Source: Membranipora membranacea (lineage: Eukaryota > Bryozoa > Gymnolaemata > Cheilostomatida > Membraniporidae). From it: a stretch of DNA of 64,000 bases. Below the pieces are notes generated by a model. That model did not search any database and had not been told where the DNA came from. It worked only from the letters and a program-made list of their open reading frames with translations. Within the stretch, counting starts at the first letter, position 1; every line of letters begins with the position of its first letter. A program made the position numbers and the translations under genes. This document shows, in pieces, positions 23,861-38,400 of the stretch. The stretch is from positions 11,038,001-11,102,000 of the forward strand of contig OU612065.1 of assembly GCA_914767715.1 (NCBI GenBank), in the 5' to 3' direction.

Positions 23861-23925
23861 ATTGTTTTTGTAGGATAAATGAGAGAATGGAGACAGATGG
23901 TAATACAACTGGTTTTTATACCCGC
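23861..23925 (-). promoter_or_regulatory. TATA promoter of the single-DM13 gene
   Basis: TATAAAAA (complement of 23913-23920) lies ~55 bp before the ATG at 23860, in the context GCGGGTATAAAAACC. It matches the spacing and flanks of the other two DM13 cassettes. Confidence 0.65.
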
Positions 23926-24828
23926 AGGATACGATATGGCTCATTAAATCCTACCTACTTCCTCATCTCATGATAGTTCTCCTCAAAAATAGGTTAGTAG
24001 AAGGGGAACGGGTAAGAAATTCCGCATTTTACAATTCCAGGTGTCAATTTGTGATTAGTATTTTAGTTGTGTGGGTTCGAAAATATTTTCTAAGGCTTTT
24101 CGTATAGCTACACTAAGGCTACCATAGTACCAATTCTACCCTAATACATACCCTGTTGCTTGGCTTGACCGTTATTTAATTAATAACTCCTCACTCAAAA
24201 TCTGCAGACCATCATATCTGTCGTAAGGCTAGGTTTGATTATTATTACAGCGTCAAAACATGGCTGGATATGGTGACTTGTTTCTGAAGACAAGGGAGGC
24301 CTGTGCCTATGTATCTTCTCTATCAAATTGTTCAATATTGTAAAATTATCTGCATCAACTTTTTGCCATCTAATATTTAAACAATTAAACATGAGCAAGG
24401 CAATGACATTTAATTGAATATTCTATTTCAGAAAAGTTTTGACCTTGGCAGATAAACTTCATTCCGAAGTCAAGAATTAAAACCAATGCCCGAGGGCTCT
24501 TGCATTCCAAAAAAAACAATTCTTTATAGTTATGCATAATAGTATATCATGCGGTCTAGTCATAGGGCCTATATTCTTTTTATCTTTCTGCTAAAATGAT
24601 TGATATTGAAAGCTTATGGTAAAATAAGGAAAACATATGAGGTAAAAAACATAGGAGCAGCTAGATGGCCGCCCCAATTTTCGTGCTTACAGGCACCAGA
24701 CCATATTGAAGAGTCATGGCTTGGGAGTTGGCCTGCAGACTGTCAGGCAGAACAAATCCCTACCTCCGCTGCCATTAGGTGCTTGTTGTACTGTTGAAAT
24801 CCACAACTCAGACGATGTCAATACAAAA

Positions 24829-24885
24829 CAAGGGCGTGGTCAAGGGGCGTGGTCAAGGGGCGTGGTCAAGGGGTGTGGTCAAGGT
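24829..24885. repeat. 13-bp tandem repeat (GGGCGTGGTCAAG)4
   Basis: Four consecutive units GGGCGTGGTCAAG, the last with one C-to-T change. It is strikingly GC-rich against the AT-rich surroundings. Confidence 0.9.
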
Positions 24886-25549
24886 CGGGGAAGCAGAATC
24901 AATCCGAGGAGATTAATATTCAGAGACATAGACTAGATATCATAGATGTTATTTGACTCACACTTCAACACATCTGACGAAACACAGCAATACATCCCAA
25001 AAAACAACCTAGGCACAGGTGCACTATGAAAACATCACCAGTATGCAGTATGACAGATTCAATCCAATGCCACCATTCAACCAATGACTATTTAGTATAT
25101 TTGATTCTGATCTGATCTGATCCAAGTAATCTCACTCAGAGCGTTAGGCTCCACTATCGAGATATATAGTAATTTAGACAGCAATTAGATGTAACAATGA
25201 TGCAACAGACAGTGTGGGTGTAAGAGCGATTCAGATGTAATTGTAATTTGTAAACATGACAACGGGAGCTTTATAAGTAATGGGAAAAGAACCAGGCAAA
25301 GGGTAAGACGTATATGAAAATAATCGGATGCCAATTTATCAAAATTGTTTGCTCCTGTTTACTGATATGTGTTATTTTTCTACTAAGCTTTTATAGCTAC
25401 TGTTCAACAAATTGCAAATCAGAACTGTAATCTTGAAAACTATCCAAACTCAAATTCAATGCTTAGTAGCTGAGGCTATTGCTCATTGTCCATTAGTAAC
25501 TCTGCATACCTTTGAGGTCATTTAGAGAAGTCGCCTTGTCTTTGTTCAC

Positions 25550-25835
25550 ATATGAGTACATACAATTGCACATATGCTTATGCTCGCTTAGTGACATCTG
25601 TACATGTCGATATGTACACTTACATACATAAGTACAAACCATAAACACATAAATACTATTTGAGGTACAAATGAATATGTACATACACACGTACAAACCC
25701 ACACAAGCGCACATACCTACAAATCCACGAACATACATACGTAAAAACATACAGGCATACATACGTTAATACGCACATACGCACTAACGTAGATACGTGA
25801 ATGAACATACGTAAATTATTACACAAACACGCTTC
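25550..25835. repeat. degenerate ACATACGT/ACATACAT satellite-like stretch
   Basis: Irregular units ACATAC, ACATACGT, ACGCACATAC and GTACAAAC run on for ~280 bp. They create open frames on the minus strand through Tyr/Val/Cys-rich translation, which is not evidence of coding. Confidence 0.75.
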
Positions 25836-26929
25836 GAGTTTTAACCAGGGAAAAATGACTCAAAATTGCAGTGAATAGAAGGAACTCAAAATTTTTGTTA
25901 GTGCACAATAAAAAACACTGTTTGCTATATTCCTGTGCAATCTGACAACATTTGTGGCATCCAAGTAAACAGCGTAAAAGTTCAGCTCATGAGATAGTTA
26001 ATATACACAAAGATAGCAAATGACTCAGAACAAGTGTGTTCCCTCTGTGGTAGCATAGGATGTTTCAAATGTTTGGTATCAAGGCGCCAGAGAGGTAACA
26101 AACTTGTATACGAAACGGCAGGCAAGGCAGCCTAAGAAATATCAGAAATTTTTGGGCAGCGTAAACATAACTATGTTCCTGAAGAATTAAACCAACCAAA
26201 GCTGTAAGACCTGAACACAAATCAGTTGACATATGACAGCACAGTAATATAAATGGCCTTTAGATGTACCAGTGTATGTTCGTTCCCGTCAACCAAAGTT
26301 GACAATTGAGGTTTTTGTGAATAACATTGTAACACCCTGATTCGAAGACGTGGCAATTTTCATTGTACTGTTGCCAGCTGTTACCACCAAAATGACAATA
26401 ATATTTGAAGTGGCAGTTGAAGTATGGGTGTATTTGCCAAACTTCACCCCAATGGAAAATACATTAGGCAAGTATAGTGTGTGGTACAACACAGCTATGT
26501 AAAAAAGAGAGGTTTAAAAACAGAAAACATAGGCAAGTTATGATGTACTTTTGCAATCTGTTAACCCAAACATGACAACGTTTGAAATGGCAGTTATGGG
26601 ATGCCTGGATTTTTCAAATTCATTGGAAACTGGTGGATATTGTTCACAAGTAAGATATGTGGTAGTTGAGTCGGGTATCAGAAATACCATTCAGGTATCA
26701 GAGACACCTTCACAGCTGTTCAAATTATAGGGCCCGGTAAAGTCCCAACAATTTATTTGAGTCTCTTCAGTTGTAGGGCTGAATACAAACAGGAACTATA
26801 TGATTAGCCAGTTGCATTTTTTTAATAATTTATGTGAATTTGAATCTAGTTCAAATCGCGGTCAGTGTTGATGATGAGGAGCAAGGATTGTAAAAATAAT
26901 GGTTATGTATTGTTTGTTTTTTTATGTTT

Positions 26930-27305
26930 AATTGCAATAAAAATGAGTATTGACGTAGAATGCGTGTGATGATGAAGACAGATTGTTAGATTAAAATTTG
27001 ACACTGTCAAAAGAATATAGTCATATCCTGCAGTGTGGAAAACAAGGGTTGCAAGATTTAGCTCTTTCTCATTTTTGACATCAATTAAAACGATTCTACT
27101 GCCAAACATATAGATTCTTTACCCCCTTATATGTTTGGCAGTAGAATCGTTTTAATTGATGTCAAAAATGAGAAAGAGCTAAATCTTACAACCCTTGTTT
27201 TCCACACTGCCGGATATGACTATATTCTTTTGACAGTGTCAAATTTTAATCTAACAATCTGTCTTCATCATCACACGCAATCTTCGTCAATTCTCATTTT
27301 TATTC
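26930..27305. repeat. ~175-bp inverted duplication with 20-bp spacer
   Basis: The arms (about 26935-27110 and 27131-27305) are inverted and nearly identical, differing at a handful of sites. Each arm carries, outward-reading, the same ~58-codon frame (MFGSRIVLIDVKNEKELN...). The spacer is ATAGATTCTTTACCCCCTTA. Most differences leave the two frames open. No protein family was recognised. Confidence 0.85.
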
Positions 27306-27361
27306 ATTTCGGTGTGTCACAGATTGTCAGTTATCAGGCCAGTATATCGGAAATGCTCTAA

Positions 27362-29483
27362 CACTTATAGATTAAATTAACACAAACAGGAGTAACAATA
27401 CTAGAGAGCTTTTTTTATCTTTATCAGCAACAAAAGACAAAACCTCTAGACCTGAGGAACTAATCTATAAATTAAAAATTCTACGGTAAGAGAAAATAAG
27501 ACAATGCGTAAATATTCAAAGAAAACACTTTTTCAGCAGAAGGAGAGGTAGGTTCTACACTTGAGGCAAGACACTGAGGGGTTTCTTTTGGATGTTGTAT
27601 TGAAGATGGTATGTATTGTTTTGATGGATGGTCTCTTTTGTCACAGAATATTTCATGTCAGTCCGCGAGTAGTTCTTGAAGCTGGGCGACAAGATGCATT
27701 CATTGACGTTGTCACAGTCAGGCAATATAACACTGGGGCATAGCTTTTAAATTCTCACCATCATTATTTAACATCAAAAAGATCCAGGTAGGGGTGGCAT
27801 AGCATATCAAAGGCAATTACTTTGCAGCACCTGTATTAAGCCAGTAAGTCTCCAGAATCGATGCATGTTAGGTCTCATTGTTTACACGCCCTCAGTTAGT
27901 ATTTTAATGCCAAAAAGAGCTAACAGTAACAGGTGTGCAGCATACACTGCGATATTTACCAAACCCAATAACACTACTTCACCCTGTCTTTTTTTTTTCC
28001 TTTATAAAATTTGATCCTACATTCAAGACTAATTTTTACTACCAACCATTCTCATCATTCTATCTCAACCAATTATCTTTGTCACTAAGATACAGTGCTA
28101 AGAATGATTTCAAAGCGAAATTATATTTGAATATACGCAGCACAATTTAACTAGCATGTTGTTTTGGGTGGCTGTTTTTGTTTTTTTCTTTTTTTGGTCA
28201 CACGATTGAAAAAAACTGGAGGGTGCTCTATGCCGGCAAGGTTAAAAAAGCCATATTATTATGAATATTATAAACTGCAGTATACCATCATGAAAAGGAT
28301 TGAGAAGAGCTAATGATGTGTAAGTGATTCCATATTGGTCAGTGGACTGGAATTATGTAGTTTTCATGGTTTCTCAATTTAAGATGAATATTCACGAGCA
28401 TTAAAGATATTATTAAAACCTGACAGTGGCAACCAACAGCTGAGTATGGATAATAATATCCTATTAGATATTTTATTATAGGATGTACGCTACCGCTTAC
28501 ATCTTGCTTATCAGAGGCGCGTAGAGATAATTCCCTATATGTATCTAATCTCAAATTGTACATATTTCAAGTCGTGTCTCACTTGTTTTATCCAAATAAA
28601 TCATACGAGACATTTTGGACACTTTTCAGTTCAAAATTTGAGACATTCATTGATAACTTGTGAAAGATAGAAGATGACGGACCAACCCAAAAAATGCAAT
28701 GGGGTCAACATATACTTCACACATACTTTCCCCCTAAAAGCTTTCATGGTTGGTTAAATGCGCCAGCAATTCTAAGTTTATATCGAAAATAATCACAAAA
28801 AGGGTATCATCGGTTGTATTTATTATGTTTTCCTTCCAGTTGACGTGCGATCCACTTTGCTAAGATTGTGCAGAAGATTGCTTGATCCATCTCTGATCAA
28901 CAATTTATTTTCGAATGATAAGATAAGAGTGAACAGATTGCAAAAAAGATTAATACCTTAAAATAAATTACGCTGAACTACTAAATTAACAAAAATATTT
29001 CATCACCTACTGAGCACCAAGTTCGTACAATAAAGAAAGATATTTATATATATATATATATAGAAGAAGAATGATTGGCTGATAACAATCTTGCGTTGTA
29101 CAATAAAAGTTTGACAAATGGCCACCAGGTAAACGGCAGTGATTAATAGACAACACTGAAATTCACTGACAGTGATCTATTTATGATTGGTAGCCTTTAA
29201 TTACAGGCATTGAGCCTCTCTAGGAAATTTGAGGAGACAATTTAGTCCCCAAATATAATACTTCTAGTTTATCGTATGTCTTGAAGTGACAACATTTACG
29301 TAATTTGGAAAATCTGGGAAATGATGCAACAGGAAAAATGAAGGTATTTTAGTCACTACTACCACAAGAGGCATGCAATCTTTGGGGATACTGTTATCTC
29401 ACCCTCGTTATTCCTTGAGCAATTTATAACTTGAGTGCTGGTTCCCTACATTGCACTTCTTCCCAGAGAATACTGAATTTTTC
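27362..29483. other. gene-poor 3' flank of BLTP3
   Basis: No supported gene. A (TA)n run lies near 29045-29062. Short ORFs of 60-74 codons lack similarity. Confidence 0.4.
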
Positions 29484-32400
29484 TCATGTGACACGAGATG
29501 CATTTTCTGACTTGTTATGATTCTTAACTAACTCCAGTTTGAGAATCTTGATTGTCTCTGACATGCACTCTTTAGTTGACTGAAGTGAATCTATCTCCTC
29601 ACATTTACCCAGAACCTGCAAGTAATAAGACATCATTCTCACAATCCTTACAATTATTACCATCCTTACCATAGAAGACACACAAAGTTATTTTCATAAC
29701 AGAGCGAGGTAGAATCACCAGAGAATTAAGTAATCTGAATGGAATCATCAGAAATTATCTAAGTATTTCCTGAATGACTTCCTGTTTAGTTTGGCTGTGG
29801 TATGAATATTTACAATTTTGTGTCAAATGATAAAATCTGAGCAGAAGAAGATCAAGCAACTGTTGCGTTTGTTGATCAGAGCAACTACTGGATTGAATGG
29901 GTGGATAACTGTTTATTACCTGATAAAAAAGCATCCTGATTAGAAAGATGAAATTAAATTGTAACACAGTAATCTCTTGTACACATGACAACGAGCAACT
30001 AAGGGGGGCAGGACAAAACTTCATTTCACTAAGCGGTTGGTATTTTTGTCAGAAAATTTCAGCTCATTTTTAAGGAACATACTCTGGAAGTTGAGAGGAG
30101 GGTATCTCTTGTAACCACGACATAGCTGAAACAGATATTCATTTTGTGCAGCTTCAGAAAGAAGATTACCTGCTCTCGTAACAACTTGGTTTCTTTTTTA
30201 AAGTACTCCAAGTCCATGGCCATTGTCTGGTGACTGCCATGTGGGGTATCTCTAGATTCAACCCTCTCAAACTCCTCGTGATCTTTCTCAATGAGCTTTT
30301 CATTCAATCTCATGATCTGTGACAAAAAAATGTAAGCAATAAAATACTGGCAATAGTAATAACTACAGCATCATTTCATTGTACGTCCAATAATAGATCC
30401 TTCTATGAAAAACATCCGGTATTATAATGCTCTTTTTATGGTCATTACCCTAATATGATGTTGCCATAAATATATAAATAGCAGTTATATGTGTATGGGT
30501 GTTGCTAACCAAGGCAATAAGCAGATTTGGCGATAGTCCATTAGAGATCTTCTGCAGACAAGTTTGTTTTGGAGCTGTGCCCACAACTGATGTGTGTGTG
30601 TGAGCCTAGAAAAATAACCTCCCTATGCTCGATGAACTCTCCTTCCCACAGGAGAGAGAACTCAATGTACTAATCAGGCCATTAAACTACCAGCGACAGT
30701 CTGGGTGGGTTACCCATAGAGCAAAAATGATTTCACATAGTATTTGCAATCTATCACCACATGCAGCAATTCACACCCAAAGGGATGCTAGCCCTTCCAC
30801 TATTTTGCCTGACATGCCCTTTACGGTTGACGCTTTGCATTCGGAGCTGTGCACACTTAGGGAATTTGGCTGGTTCCTCTCACTTGGTTGCTTATCAAGA
30901 AGTAACAGAACCAAAATATACCATGATATATAACATTAAGGCACTGTGTCCTTGTAAACAAATGAGAAAAAAAGTATGAGACAATGGAAATAAAAACGAC
31001 TGAAACAATCAAACATAATCAGACCTGACGTACAGATGATTTCACCTGGAACAAAGTTATTGAGAGAAGTGTTGGGGTTATGGGTGATATCAGAAAGGAT
31101 TACCGACAGAAAACAGAAACGGAATGAAATATATGAAATTAGACAAAGTAATGACTGCTCCAATGGCTGTTATTCTCACTTGTTTGCAAGCGGCTATTAA
31201 TCACAGGTGATATTACGACAGCCAATATTAGTAAGTGAGCGGTCAAAATACAGGTCGTTCAACTGAAGTTGGTGGGCCGGGCCTGCCATCTGTGTTGATG
31301 TAGGGCCACATGCAGGCTACTCCAATAACAATGGGTCACTCATTTCATATCACTCTAAAAACCATGGTCTGACTGAAAAATGACTATTTGAACTGGTTAT
31401 TATATTCAAATACAAATATTTTTAAGCATGTTTTGTAGGGAATGCTTATATGATCCTATATATCAGAGTCGTTTTAATTATCATTATGGTTTGCAATTTG
31501 CATTTGCTAGACAAGGCCAAACTAGCTTGGACCGTATGTGTTCTGTTCCATCAAAAAGCCATAAATATCATTGGGCATTTTGTTTGGTGAGTATTTAGCA
31601 CCAGCTACTGTTGGTCCAATATTGCTGGCCAAACATCAACAGAAAAGACCAGTTGCTGCCATTTTTCTGTCAGGGTGATTTAGAAATTTATTGTACGATG
31701 AAACACAGAACTGACTTGCTCTTTGAGGGCTTTGTTTTCCTCTTGTAGATACTTCATCTCTTCGAGGAGTTGTGCACTGCTGCTGCTTGCTTTACGTTCT
31801 ACTTTGTGATCCCCTGTTTGAGCTTGCTTGTCCTCGTCTGAGATTGGGTCTGTCTCGATACACTTGTCACTATGGTGCACAACATGCTGCTTCAGCACTG
31901 ATGTTGTATCTGAGAGCAGTGTCTCACCTACAATCATATGAAAGAACACTTTGTGAAATATGTGTCAAATTTACAAAACGATTGTAAACCAGCATTTGAT
32001 AATAATTGACCCAATATTCTAAACCATTTGGATATCGAATGAGATTACACAGCTCTGATCGCCAGTGTCGATTTAGCTGAAGTACCTACTGTGTGCCCAC
32101 CCCGAATTCAAGGTTTTAAATTTTTGAATGGTCATATCAAACTCAATGTGAAAATCCAAAAGAATGTCCTCACAGGGTAGGCCAAATGTCTGTAGGACAA
32201 GAAAATAAACCTTCTAAGATAACTAAGATTATCGTTGCCTAGATTTGTATAGTATTAGATAGAGCACCAATTTTGCTAGGCTTATAATGAACCAGCAATG
32301 AGCTATTACAATGATATGAATATGAATAAAACATACGTCAATAGACATAAGAAAACATTGATTGCCTCATTGATGTGCCTGTTGTAATATCATGAAAATA

Positions 32401-35400
32401 GGAGTTGCGATTTGGAAATTTAGGGAGAAGGATCTTGAAAAGAAAACCTGTGGTCAATTAAGGTTATGATACCAGCGTTGACCGATTTAGACATTTCATA
32501 TACCGTTGGAAAGCTGCTGAGCTACTGATCGCTAATTGCTCATCAAAAACGTGATTGGATTACATTGCGTCATTTTATCGGAGAAATGAGGCCGAAAAGG
32601 GTGTTTTTAGCAAAGTGGATAGCTGCGCTACATTGATTACTAGAAAGTTCAAAACAGGTTACATTCATTCTTAGAGACATAGTTCATCCTAATTTTTGGT
32701 TGAAAATAATATTTGATGAGCCCAAAGTGGCTTTTTACGTCACGTCATAATGCGTGTGGTTTTTTTACTTTGATGATATAATGCAAAATTTTAAGCAACG
32801 ATTTGAGACAGTTCGAATAAAAAAGGGCCAAATTTTTTGCATTTTTCCACTATATTGCTGTTTAAATGACACACACCACAAATTTCAGCAGTATATCAAA
32901 TGTATCAATATCAGCATAGACCATCAAAGGTAGATATGTTTTGCGCCATTTATCAGAATATGGCACTATGTTTTAGTCTTCCTCGAATTATACCACACAA
33001 AACGCCGAAAACACCTTGAAAAGCCCTTTAAATTGGCTGTTTTGGGCATTCTGTGTGGTATAATTCGAGGAAGACAAATACATAGTGCCATATTCTGTTG
33101 GCATTTCCTGTTTGTACCATGCTTAATCAAAGCGGTTTCGTATGTGAGAATTTTCAAAATAAATTTGTCTGTCCTTAGTGCTGGACCTTTTGACGTTATT
33201 GATAAATGGCGCAAAACGTATCTACCTTTGATGGTCTATGCTGATATTGATACATTTGATATACTGCTGAAATTTGTGGTGTGTGTCATTTAATCAGCAA
33301 TATAGTGGAAAAAAGCAAAAAATTTGGCCCTTTTTTATTCGAACTGTCTCAAATCGTTGCTTAAAATTTAGCATTATATCATCAAAGTTAAAAAAACGCT
33401 GGTATCATAACCTTATGTGTAGGCCTATTTACTGCATGATAATCATGGAAACCATTGAAAATATTGATAATGTAAAATTTATAATGAAGGCTCTGACTTC
33501 CACAAGCTCAATACTATAAATATAACATAACATTATTTTCATATAGATCACATCACATTATTTTCATATTATCAAGTATCTTTAACTAGGACACTAGAAG
33601 TGACAACAATGCATTAAATCTAATATTAAAATGATGATAATAGCTATAATAGGAGGTTTGGATGTGACAGTCGCGGTGAAAGCCATTATTTTCATATTTT
33701 CATTACTTTCATATTATCATCAGAATAAAGACCACAGGCTTTTTCCTAAAAAACCTCCCTAAATTTAAATATCCTTAACACAACTACGGATTCCATAATA
33801 CTACAACAGGCGGCCTCGAGAATTTCAAGGCAATCAATGTTTTATCATTCTATCAACGTATTTTGTATTCAAATGACTATTTTTGTCTTGTTTATCCATT
33901 GATAATGTCTAAAATTTAGGTCTCTTTGTCTGTTATCAGTTGAGATGAGATCATGAATTTGGTCATTTCCACAACTTAACTTACCCTGAATGGTGAATTT
34001 GCCATCGACTGTTCTGGCTACAGATATCTTGTTGATATGTAGGTCAACAGGTTCACTAGCTTTCTCTGTGGCATATGGACTCGGCTTGTTATCCTGTAAA
34101 AAATTCATCAAGTCATAGCGACAAGCTTTAAAAGCAACCAAAACGACTTACACCAAGGATTGAAAGGGACCTTTACTCCTTGCTTACAAACATGGTGTAG
34201 TTTAACCTGTAACCATAACCAGTATCATCACATCCGATTAAGGTGCTGTTATAACAGTCACATATACACTAGGGTCAAATTGATATCCAAGCGTCAAGCG
34301 CCAGCATACATGAAATTAAGTTCAATGGTTGGATATTACTTCTTTACAGCGGGATGAGCAAGCTTGGAGGATGAGCTACTTTTAATCAGATAAATATTCT
34401 CAGCAGGCTCAAAGTTATGAACAACTGTTATGAACACCTTTTAGAAACACATGATAACCATATATGCTGTACAAGTTTAAAACTACAACATCCCTCAATT
34501 CGGTGCATGGAAAAAGACTTGACTCATGAAAATTTTTGAGATTTGAGATTCAAAGTGGTGAAAGACCTAGAGATAGTAATCATAGGGATTCTGGTGAGAG
34601 AAATTGAACAAAGCAGCTGCGATTGAGGGTAAATCATAATGGGCAAAATCAGTAAGGGTGTCATTACTCACACTTTTTCATTTGAGGGTGATCTTAATCA
34701 AGATTATTAACTATGAATATTTAAGTGACTCCACATTGGCCCGTGATTAAAAACATACATTTTATACAAAGAGCGCCTTACCACAACACTTTCTATCTCG
34801 TCTTCATACTGAAAGGATTCATTATGGATAAGGAAATAAGCATTATGGGTTTGTCAGGCACATTAAAAGATATACTACGATCATCCCTCCATGCAGTAAT
34901 TCGAAAGCACATGCAACGATCCAACTTTCAAAATTATATTTCATTCAGAGGATAGGTAACAACAAGGGAAGGTAAAACTACAAACAACATAGTTGGTTCT
35001 GATTAAAACATAAAAATAACATATATACCTTCAATGTGAAATTGAAGTTGGAGACTTCTATGAGCATTGGCAGAGGCTCGCCAGGTTTCTCATCAGCGAA
35101 TAGAGGTGCTAGTTTGTCTAATGTTGAGCTCAGGAATGACAACTCATAGTCGCTGACTTGAATGTGAGCGAATCCCTTTTCATCTGCCATATAGGCTAGT
35201 TTAGCAGCAGCAGGTCCTTTGCTGAACCGCACACGTATTGGCTTCTTACTGGTCGATACTTTCTCGTATGTGCTCATGTCTAAAATATCATGAGCATAAG
35301 ATATCGGTATGAGGATATCAAGAACATACCAAAGTTAGAGCCTTTCCCGTGGAATTTTAGTAATTAATAGTCCAAAACAGTAAAGAGAGACCTCAGGGTG

Positions 35401-38400
35401 CCCATCTCAGGGATCAGATGAAGATAGGCAAGAAGGCGAGGTAACAAGATTGAATATGCCTCGACTTTAATAAGGAATATAGTACAATTGAGTAAAACCT
35501 ACCAGTCAGTTGTTGAGCTTGGAACTCATCATAATTCATATTGCCTCTATCCTCAGACTTGAGGGACTCCACCATCACTTTGGCCACCATATCCTTATCT
35601 ACAGTCTGCAGCCCAACTTCTATATCACAGATTTTGAACACCACCACAGAGACCTTAAACATCAAGACAAGATATACTTTATGCCATTCAATCATTGAGT
35701 AACTCAGATTTCTCATCTGCGTAGTGAAAAGGACTGTAGTTGATACAGCAGAACCATCAGGTGAAATATTTTGTGACCCATATGGTCATACATTACTTGG
35801 CTCAATACATTGACAGTGTAATGAGGGTATGATTGTCTCAAGAGCCTAGTAGGCAGTAATCTGCTTGTTACCCATCCATGTTTAGAACTACCACAAAACT
35901 TAGTAAGAACTCCTAGGAATTGTCTACACAACCAAAAAGAGAACATAACTCAAGAGCAAAAAACCTTAATACATACCATTTGCTTTTGCCTGTCTATGGT
36001 GCTACCACTGAGAACACTCTCCTGCTCATCATCATTCAATCCTCCTGTATGATTGGATATAAATGCTGCTTCTTCATCCTGATTGGCTAGTTCTGACAGC
36101 AGGTCATAGTCATCAGATAATCCAGATGTGATGGAGAGAGAGTCCCAGTTGTCCTGATCATCTATTTTAGCTATCGTGTTTTTCATTTTGGAAGTCATCT
36201 ATTAGTAAAAGAAATATATGCTTCAATTGTCATCATATTGCCCAAATGTGTTCATGCGCTTTCAATGTGTACTGATAATGATTAGAAAAAGCACATTGAA
36301 TAAAATCTGCCTTGACAAGCTTTGTTAGGTGTCGGGTTAGGTTGTCCCAAATCATCAATGAAGTTTGTCAAGACTGAGTTGATATAAATGTGATTTAAAT
36401 CCCCAATTTTCTTTATTTAATTCGAAAATGAAAGGATAACTAACCTTATTGAATGCCGATGCAAATTTGTTGCTAGTGCTGCCTCTATTCTCTGATGTGG
36501 GAGGTAGTAAAGTTTCACCTCCGTAGAATGATGACCGAGCCTTCTTACGAGGAGCACCATCTGTACTGTTAGGATTGTGATAAAAAGATGACTTCTCCAG
36601 GTGTACATCTGATGAACTTGTGAATGATGATCCTGCTGTGGTACTAGCTACACCGGAGTCACACTCTGCTGGGCTCCTATCATCCATACTGATACCTGTG
36701 TTATAGTAAATTGATGGTTTGTAAAAAGGAAAAACAATAACTAGATTCTCTACCCAGTGTGGTAGCCACATGTATCCATTAACAGTCTTTTTGGTCCCTC
36801 CAGTACAGAACTGATCAACTAAACAATCTGTCACTATCTATGTGCTGTAGATAAAATCAGTAGTTACCGTTGATTTGATGCTCCAGCTCAGTTGCCATAT
36901 CTGGTCTGTCTTGCTCCATGGCCTCACTGTATGTTATATCAGGTGCCAAGTCTGCCGCTGTCAGAAATAGAGATCAATACACAAAAATATGTATATGACA
37001 TATGACCTGGTGACAAGTGATATTGAGCATCAAGATACTGTGCGTTTGTTGTTGAAAGGGATATAATTTAGGATCTTTCTGTAAGATATGTCAAATCTGA
37101 TCCGACTGTAAGCTACCTATTCTACTGAGTGGGCTATTTGTATTTTCAATAAGTACCATACTGATACCCTTACCAAGTTCTACAGAGACAGGGGAGGCGC
37201 TCTCGAGATCGAGTCCTACACCGACCTCCTCCCCGCGGTTGAGGGCTTGATCTATACTGTTTAGTGTATGGCTGTGATGTAATACGACATCGGGAATGGC
37301 TACCATGGCAAACTGTAACTCCTTTATGTTGAGTATCACTGTATGTTCAATGAAAAAGGAGGTTCATAGCAAAATCAACTGCAGTCATAAATATCAAAAA
37401 AGCCCATAGAAAATGCTGTAACATGGAAACTTCATTTTTGAGTTATCTCAGATCCACAATAATTTCAAAGGTAAACTCATGTATAAGATATAGCTTTCAG
37501 ATACGATGCTGAGTCTACTCTAGGTGGGCAACTGAGTTGATTGATTGAGATAGAATGGAAATCGAGTGAGCATCATGCAGAATCATGAGAGCAATATCAG
37601 TAGGGTCTGAGAATGAGTTAAAGTCGACATAATTTGTTTTACAGATCAACCGACAGTGCCATATATAATCATACATAATGTGAGGATTGACAATTCCCAA
37701 TCCCACATTGTGTCTAGAAATCCAAAAAATTACAACAGGTATCTGTAATTTATTGAATAAAGAATTTGCCTCTAAGAGACAGGGAAATGGGGTGTGAAAA
37801 TGGAAGAGCACATGATCACACTGCACTGTATCATTATTACCAGTCATAGGCGAAGAACTCTCATCTGAAAATTTTGACAACACAAATGATTCATGCAATA
37901 CAAACAAACATAGGAATGGTTGAAGGTTTCATACAATGAGCATACATGGTCATTCATAGCCTGTCTTGACAAGCCTTTTTGAGGAGGCTCCCCCCCCCCC
38001 CCCAACAACACAGCTTGTCAAGACAAACATTTAGCAATTGATAAAGCGAGAGGATACAAGTTGATAAGATAGTCACTACAGGTAGTTCACTTCCTCCCAG
38101 GCTACATAACCAGGTATCTGGATACCCTGTCCACACTATAGAACTAAAACTGGCAACTGGCATAAATAAAAACATTTGTTGACAGGGCACAAAGTCTACA
38201 TGGAGAGACCTGGATAATAGACATACCGGAGCTGCTGTCCACTGTGTTGAGAACCGCCTTCTTATCACCATGTCTCTTGAATAGGTCAGCATGCATTTTG
38301 ACCTCGTCAGCCATCAGCTGTCCCATATCCGTAAATGAGTCAGCGAGTCTCATTAGAAAGCAGAACTGGTAGTGGTTTAGTTGAGCACAAATCTTAGCAC

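Larger units (their letters stand above)
23926..26900. other. gene-poor spacer with simple repeats
   Basis: No supported gene. Included are a 13-bp tandem repeat at 24830-24885 and a long degenerate ACATACGT-type stretch at 25550-25830. The 65-89 codon ORFs over the repeats are compositional artefacts. Confidence 0.45.

Noticed and set aside
24706-24936. 76-codon Gly-rich ORF
   Set aside because: It derives from the 13-bp GC-rich tandem repeat.
25493-25762. 89-codon Tyr/Cys/Val-rich ORF on the minus strand
   Set aside because: It is a translation of the degenerate ACATACGT repeat; the open frame follows from the repeat composition.
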